Positions 8,287 to 11,817 of a stretch of 11,817 bases of DNA are shown here, in pieces. Source of the stretch: Methanobacteriota archaeon (GTDB lineage: Archaea; Thermoplasmatota; Poseidoniia; Poseidoniales; SP79); NCBI GenBank assembly GCA_002715545.1, contig PAZI01000019.1, positions 9,292 to 21,108 on the forward strand, given 5' to 3'. Position numbers and translations under genes: made by a program. The notes beneath the pieces were generated by a model. It did no database searches and had not been told where the DNA came from. It saw only the letters and a list, made by a program, of their open reading frames with translations. Positions within the stretch are counted from its first letter, which is position 1. Every line of letters begins with the position of its first letter.

Positions 8287-8308
8287 ACCATTAAACGTCG
8301 ACCTCATA

Positions 8309-9043
8309 ATGTACCGTACATCGAATCCTGTTCTGACCGACAACACATTCGTGGTGGGTGGTGACTTCGAGACTCATGAACACATGACTCTGGAAGGTGT
8401 TGCCTCAAAGACCGCATTCATGACCTCTCTGATTGCATTGATGGCTTTCGGAGTTTACAACCTCAATGATCCGTACCTCGTGATGGGTGCTTTGATCGTT
8501 GGATCGATGGGCGGGCTCATCACAGTCCTAGTCGTCGTCTTCAGTGGAAAATGCACTTCGAATCACGTTGCCGTGTATGCCATCTTAGAGGGACTCTTCC
8601 TAGGCGGTCTGTCAACCCTCGCCGAATCAGCCTACCCAGGCGTTGCAATCCTCGCTGTTGCCATCACCTTGTCGATCTTCGCAGGAATGTTAGTGATCTA
8701 CCGTCTCAGATTGATCGCATATACCGAGAATCTGCGTATCGCCTTAGCTTCAGCCGTGATTGGTATTGTGATGATCTACCTCGTCTCCATGGTTCTTTTC
8801 ATGTTCGGAATTTCCGTACCCATGATTCACGGTTCTGGACCTGTGGGAATAGGATTCTCCGTGTTCGTCATCGCTATCGCTTCATTGTGCCTTGTTGCTG
8901 ATTTCGATTTCATTGAACACGGGGTAGAGAGAAAAGCGCCTAAGGCGTTGGAATGGCGCGCTGTATTCGGGCTACTGGTCACCCTTATCTGGATCTACAT
9001 TGAAGTCCTTCGCCTACTGATGAAATTACAGAATCGACGTTGA
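8309..9043 (+). CDS. Bax inhibitor-1/YccA family membrane protein (COG4760 type)
   Basis: This protein has 244 residues from ATG 8309-8311. The MYRTSNPVL N-terminus is typical of the family (M-R-S/T-S-N-P), so an earlier in-frame ATG at 8246 is not used here. Seven hydrophobic helices are visible. They include the segment after the EGLFLGG motif, a sixth helix ending in ADFDFIEHG, and a seventh with the EWRAVFGLLVTLIWIYIEVLRLL pattern (residues about 214-236), which is diagnostic of this branch. The acidic residues in ADFDFIE and IYIE lie near the helix ends where the related YetJ of Bacillus has its pH-sensitive aspartate pair. Family members are pH-dependent calcium leak channels or act in membrane stress, but the role in archaea is unknown. 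It is divergent from the PLC-like lipoprotein and 63 bases upstream of etfB, possibly in one transcript with it. Confidence 0.88.
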   Translation: MYRTSNPVLTDNTFVVGGDFETHEHMTLEGVASKTAFMTSLIALMAFGVYNLNDPYLVMGALIVGSMGGLITVLVVVFSGKCTSNHVAVYAILEGLFLGGLSTLAESAYPGVAILAVAITLSIFAGMLVIYRLRLIAYTENLRIALASAVIGIVMIYLVSMVLFMFGISVPMIHGSGPVGIGFSVFVIAIASLCLVADFDFIEHGVERKAPKALEWRAVFGLLVTLIWIYIEVLRLLMKLQNRR

Positions 9044-9061
9044 GAGTTTTGAACAACGTCG
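9035..9061 (+). terminator. Hairpin across the stop codon of the Bax inhibitor gene
   Basis: CGACGTTG (9035-9042) and CAACGTCG (9054-9061) are exact inverted repeats with an 11-base loop containing TTTT; the TGA stop (9041-9043) lies at the left arm. No T-run follows, so it is not a classical intrinsic terminator. It could protect a 3' end or mark the boundary before etfB. Confidence 0.3.
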
Positions 9062-9106
9062 CGAAGGTTCAAACACCCGTTACCTGTCGCTCGGTTTGGG
9101 ATTCAC

Positions 9107-9838
9107 ATGAAGGTTGCAGCCCTCATCAAACAAGTACCTGACACGACTGCCAAGATTATTCTGAACGATGGAGTTCTCGATGAATCCAGTATCAAATGGT
9201 CGATGAGCCCATACGACGGATATGCACTTGAAGCAGCACTCTCACATGCCGAAGCGCATGGAGGTGAAGTCATCGCCATCACATTCGGACCCGAAAGAGC
9301 AGATAAGATGCTCAAGGATGCTGCTGCGGTGGGTGCTAAGCATCTGTTCAGAGTCTGGGATGACGGGGCCGATAGATTCGATGCCCTCGGAGTTGCCACA
9401 GCACTGGCAGAGGTAGCGAAAGCCGAAGGTGCGGAGATGATCTTCGCAGGCAAGGCCAGTGCTGACCTCAACATGTCCACAACTGGGCCATGTGTTGCAG
9501 CTGCACTTGATTGGCCATGCATCTCTTTTGTCAGCGAATATGACAATGATTCAGCAGTCAGAGTGGGGCCTTCCGGGAAAGAACGTGTGACTGTTCCCCC
9601 CAACTGCGTCATTACCTGCGACAAAGGATTACCAGACCTCCGCAGAGCGAATGTCAAGGGTATCATGATGGCGAAGAAGGCAACCATCGAAGTCATCGCA
9701 CCCACCACATCGGCCTCGAAGACTCACAGAGGCAACCTCTCATCCCCACCTGAGAAAGCACCTGGAAGAACCTTCGAAGGTGCTGATTCCATGGGTGAAG
9801 TGGTACAACTGTTGCGCAACGATGCAAAGGTGATCTGA
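9107..9838 (+). CDS. etfB: Electron transfer flavoprotein beta subunit
   Basis: This protein has 243 residues, close to the usual 250-260. EtfB pairs with EtfA to form a soluble carrier that takes electrons from acyl-CoA and similar dehydrogenases and passes them to ETF:quinone oxidoreductase. The sequence fits from end to end: MKVAALIKQVPD at the start, DGYALEAAL (37-45), GKASADLNMSTTG (115-127) and the C-terminal KGIMMAKK (185-191 region). The D-x-N-x-x-x-TG form at 120-127 corresponds to the AMP-binding loop of mitochondrial and ordinary bacterial ETF, not to the DGDTAQVGP form of bifurcating ETFs. In the partner-recognition loop (about 174-191) the anchoring leucine of human ETF-beta aligns with a valine. 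No clear Shine-Dalgarno sequence precedes ATG 9107. The gene is followed by etfA after 13 bases. Confidence 0.95.
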   Translation: MKVAALIKQVPDTTAKIILNDGVLDESSIKWSMSPYDGYALEAALSHAEAHGGEVIAITFGPERADKMLKDAAAVGAKHLFRVWDDGADRFDALGVATALAEVAKAEGAEMIFAGKASADLNMSTTGPCVAAALDWPCISFVSEYDNDSAVRVGPSGKERVTVPPNCVITCDKGLPDLRRANVKGIMMAKKATIEVIAPTTSASKTHRGNLSSPPEKAPGRTFEGADSMGEVVQLLRNDAKVI

Positions 9839-9842
9839 GGAG
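9837..9842 (+). promoter_or_regulatory. Ribosome-binding site of etfA overlapping the etfB stop
   Basis: GAGGAG begins within the TGA stop of etfB and ends nine bases before ATG 9852. It is the clearest Shine-Dalgarno-like site in the window and suggests translational coupling of the two subunits. Confidence 0.6.
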
Positions 9843-9851
9843 AGAGAAACA

Positions 9852-10793
9852 ATGTCGACCTATACTGTAATTGGAGAAATACAGAACAGTGAATTGAATG
9901 CCATGACTGCTCAGGCAGTTGGAGCAATAACAGGTATTGGAGGCACATGCCACGTCATCGTCCTTGGACAAGACCCCTCGTCGGCTGCCGAGACAGCTGC
10001 TTCTATCAATGGAGTCGAACAGGTGACTGCGATACGGGGCGAAGGTTTCTCGACCTACGATAGCAAAGTTTGGGCTGAAGCCATCGATTCAGTCGCAGAG
10101 CAAGGACATGTTACGGCTCTTGCGACCCCTCTTGGTATGGATTTGATTGCCCGCCTGGCGGCGGTCAGAGGCATAGGAGTAGTTCAGGATGCTATAGGAA
10201 TCTCTGAGGAGGGGGGGCTCTCGTTCAACCGACCAGTGTATGCAGGTAAGGCGATTCAAGCAATCTCAGCAGATGGCCCTACTGCCTTTACCCTACGTGG
10301 AAACACATTCCCTCCCGCTGAAGAAGGAGGAAATGCGGGAATCAACGTCGTCGACCACAGTGCTGAACCAGCAGTGGCGATTAAGGAAGCCATCGCAAAA
10401 GCGAGTGAACGAATCGATGTATCCGAGGCGAACATCATTATCTCCGGTGGCCGAGGTATGGGCGACCCAAGTAATTTCGATCATCTAGAGCGGATTGCAG
10501 ACCAACTCGGCGCTGCAGTCGGTGCCAGTAGGGCTGCAGTCGATACATGGAATGAGATACCTCACAGCATGCAGGTTGGGCAGACTGGAAAAACTGTCAA
10601 CCCATCTCTCTACATCGCAGTAGGCATCTCTGGAGCAATTCAGCACCTTGCCGGAATGCGGACATCAAAATTCATCGTCGCGATCAACAAGGACCCGGAT
10701 GCTCCTATCTTCAAACATGCAGACTACGGCATCGTATCTACATGGGAAGATGCCCTACCAGCTCTGGAATCCTCGCTCAGCGAATTACTGTGA
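9852..10793 (+). CDS. etfA: Electron transfer flavoprotein alpha subunit
   Basis: This protein has 313 residues, the usual length. EtfA binds the redox-active FAD in its C-terminal domain and forms a dimer with EtfB. The family signature is intact at 253-279 (LYIAVGISGAIQHLAGM, then IVAIN). The FAD-contact residues known from human ETF-alpha are present: Arg201 (SGGRG), Arg227 (GASRAAVD), Thr245 (GQTGK) and His265 (AIQHLAG). The C-terminus carries DPDAPIFKHADYGIV as expected. The segment between Arg227 and the GQTGK motif reads DTWNEIPHSMQVG, one residue longer than the common DAGFVPNDMQVG and different in sequence. ATG 9852 follows a good ribosome-binding site. The gene ends 10 bases from the convergent PKD-domain gene, with no obvious terminator between them. 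Confidence 0.96.
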   Translation: MSTYTVIGEIQNSELNAMTAQAVGAITGIGGTCHVIVLGQDPSSAAETAASINGVEQVTAIRGEGFSTYDSKVWAEAIDSVAEQGHVTALATPLGMDLIARLAAVRGIGVVQDAIGISEEGGLSFNRPVYAGKAIQAISADGPTAFTLRGNTFPPAEEGGNAGINVVDHSAEPAVAIKEAIAKASERIDVSEANIIISGGRGMGDPSNFDHLERIADQLGAAVGASRAAVDTWNEIPHSMQVGQTGKTVNPSLYIAVGISGAIQHLAGMRTSKFIVAINKDPDAPIFKHADYGIVSTWEDALPALESSLSELL

Positions 10794-10803
10794 ACTAAAG
10801 TGT

Positions 10804-11817
10804 TCAGCGCACCTTGACCTCAACAGAATCACGGGTCGATGCTCCATCATTGTCAGTCACAATCAGTTCAAAGATGTGGATACCACTATTGATTTTGACC
10901 TGTATCTTGGCCTTGTCACCAATGACCTGACCATCTCGTCGCCGCCATTCCCACTTCTCAATTTCACCATCTGGATCGTAGGATTTCGAGCCATCGAGAA
11001 CAACGATTGCGGTCCCATCATCCTCGGCCTCCAATTCCATGTCATCTCCAGCGTCGCATACGGGAGGAAGGTTGACACGTTGGGTATCGATGTTCAGATC
11101 CTCAATAAGAGAATCTGCATCAAACGAGATTGCTTCAGAATCCATATCTATGTCCTCGAGATCTTTGAGAGCATCACCAAGATCAGACAGCAGGTCCTCG
11201 GCTGCAACGTGAGATGTCTTGAGGCCAGAACCAAGCGCCATCTGCTCCTCCTCAGTGAGTAAATCAGCGAACCCATCTCCCGCATCAGCCCGCTTGGCCT
11301 CAAGAGCTGCAGCGTCCTCAGCTGCGAATTCCATGAGATCCTCTGGAACTGTAGCCTGTGGCTCGGAACCCTCTGCAGCAGGATCAAGCAAAGAGATTGT
11401 CTGACCATCAGTGTAATCGTTCTGATCATCTCCAACCACCGCCACCACACTTCCTTCAGCGAAGGCAATGACGTGTGAGACATATCCCGTATGTTCAAAC
11501 TCCCAGTCCTTAGATGCTTCAGAAGTGGATTCACTGCGTCGATTGACGTAGAACCATGATCCAATGAAGAATGCCGCTGAAGTCCTCGCTATGCTCTTGA
11601 TCTCATACATATTGATCGGACCCATCGGAACCGACAACTCATCACTCTCTGCCCGATCGATTGCAGCCAAGTCAATCCTGTGGACCTCACTACCACGCGT
11701 ACCAACCAGAAGTTCATCACCGCTACATTCCAGAACTGTGGGTGGAGTTGCTAGTGAGATAGTCCGGCGGATCGAGGCATCGGGTGCGATAATCTGAATC
11801 ACGTTCTCCCCTTCGGG
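10804..11817 (-). CDS. Propeller-like protein with acidic linker and C-terminal PKD domain (5' end beyond the right edge)
   Basis: The frame is open from the right edge to TGA 10804-10806, giving 337 visible residues. The first 150 or so contain beta-propeller blade patterns (for example LLVGTRGSEVHRIDL and SVVAVVGDDQNDYTDGQTISLLD), too few for a complete propeller, so the N-terminus probably lies outside the window. Residues about 155-245 are acidic and alanine-rich and probably helical or flexible. A PKD domain closes the protein (about 250-337: PPVCDAGDD, LDGSKSYDPDGEIEKWEW, VTDNDGAS). There is no C-terminal membrane helix. A GTG at 11800-11802 preceded by GGGGAG could be read as a start, but it would begin in the middle of a blade. 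PKD domains are common on archaeal surface proteins; the localisation and function here are unknown. It converges on etfA. Confidence 0.8.
   Translation of the reverse strand, partial: PEGENVIQIIAPDASIRRTISLATPPTVLECSGDELLVGTRGSEVHRIDLAAIDRAESDELSVPMGPINMYEIKSIARTSAAFFIGSWFYVNRRSESTSEASKDWEFEHTGYVSHVIAFAEGSVVAVVGDDQNDYTDGQTISLLDPAAEGSEPQATVPEDLMEFAAEDAAALEAKRADAGDGFADLLTEEEQMALGSGLKTSHVAAEDLLSDLGDALKDLEDIDMDSEAISFDADSLIEDLNIDTQRVNLPPVCDAGDDMELEAEDDGTAIVVLDGSKSYDPDGEIEKWEWRRRDGQVIGDKAKIQVKINSGIHIFELIVTDNDGASTRDSVEVKVR

Noticed and set aside
8246..8308. Earlier in-frame ATG for the Bax inhibitor gene
   Set aside because: It adds 21 residues before the family-typical MYRTSNP start and overlaps the upstream region of the divergent gene.
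9103..9708. A minus-strand open frame of 201 codons opposite etfB
   Set aside because: It is the reverse of a clearly conserved etfB frame; its Ala/Ser-rich sequence has no recognisable domain.
11800..11802. GTG as start of the PKD-domain protein
   Set aside because: A GGGGAG stretch precedes it, but it would start inside a propeller blade and leave too few blades; the frame stays open to the edge.
1..11817. CRISPR arrays, insertion sequences, tRNA or rRNA genes
   Set aside because: No short evenly spaced DNA repeats with unique spacers, no transposase, no terminal inverted repeats and no RNA-gene signatures were seen; the repeats present are protein-coding.

Overview
The window looks like an archaeal chromosome segment, most likely marine Euryarchaeota of the Poseidoniales (Marine Group II) or a close relative. 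This is inference. It rests on the mix of very large secreted proteins built from RCC1, CARDB, PKD and ephrin-receptor-like repeats, on GCTDP-type calcium-binding-like repeats, on a COG4760-type Bax inhibitor protein, and on a compact etfB-etfA pair. There are no RNA genes, insertion sequences or CRISPR arrays, and no gene-free stretch longer than about 120 bases.

Left part, minus strand (1-8193): three cell-surface genes run in the same direction. First transcribed is a lipoprotein with two GCTDP repeats and a phospholipase C X-like catalytic domain (7054-8193). Next is a protein of about 1460 residues with eight CARDB repeats, a PPC-like domain, two Ig-like domains, one C-terminal membrane helix and a tryptophan-rich cytoplasmic tail (2525-6910; the frame is open to 7057). 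Last is a secreted RCC1-repeat protein (from 2480 past the left edge) whose 14 evenly spaced cysteine pairs fall into two sets of seven, as expected for two seven-bladed propellers. Only 44 bases separate the second and third genes. The first gene ends at 7054, inside the longest reading of the second. The three probably form a surface-protein cluster, though an internal TATA-like element may give the second gene its own promoter.

Centre (8194-8308): a divergent intergenic region. It holds a perfect 9-bp hairpin whose 3' arm is the Shine-Dalgarno-like sequence of the phospholipase-like gene.

Right part, plus strand (8309-10793): a seven-helix Bax inhibitor-1/YccA-family membrane protein, then etfB and etfA, the two subunits of electron transfer flavoprotein. 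EtfB carries the TG motif of the ordinary AMP-binding type, so the pair probably collects electrons from acyl-CoA or related dehydrogenases for the respiratory chain. No dehydrogenase or ETF:quinone oxidoreductase gene is visible here.

Right edge, minus strand (10804-11817): the C-terminal part of a propeller-like protein with an acidic linker and a PKD domain. It converges on etfA with a 10-base gap and runs off the window.
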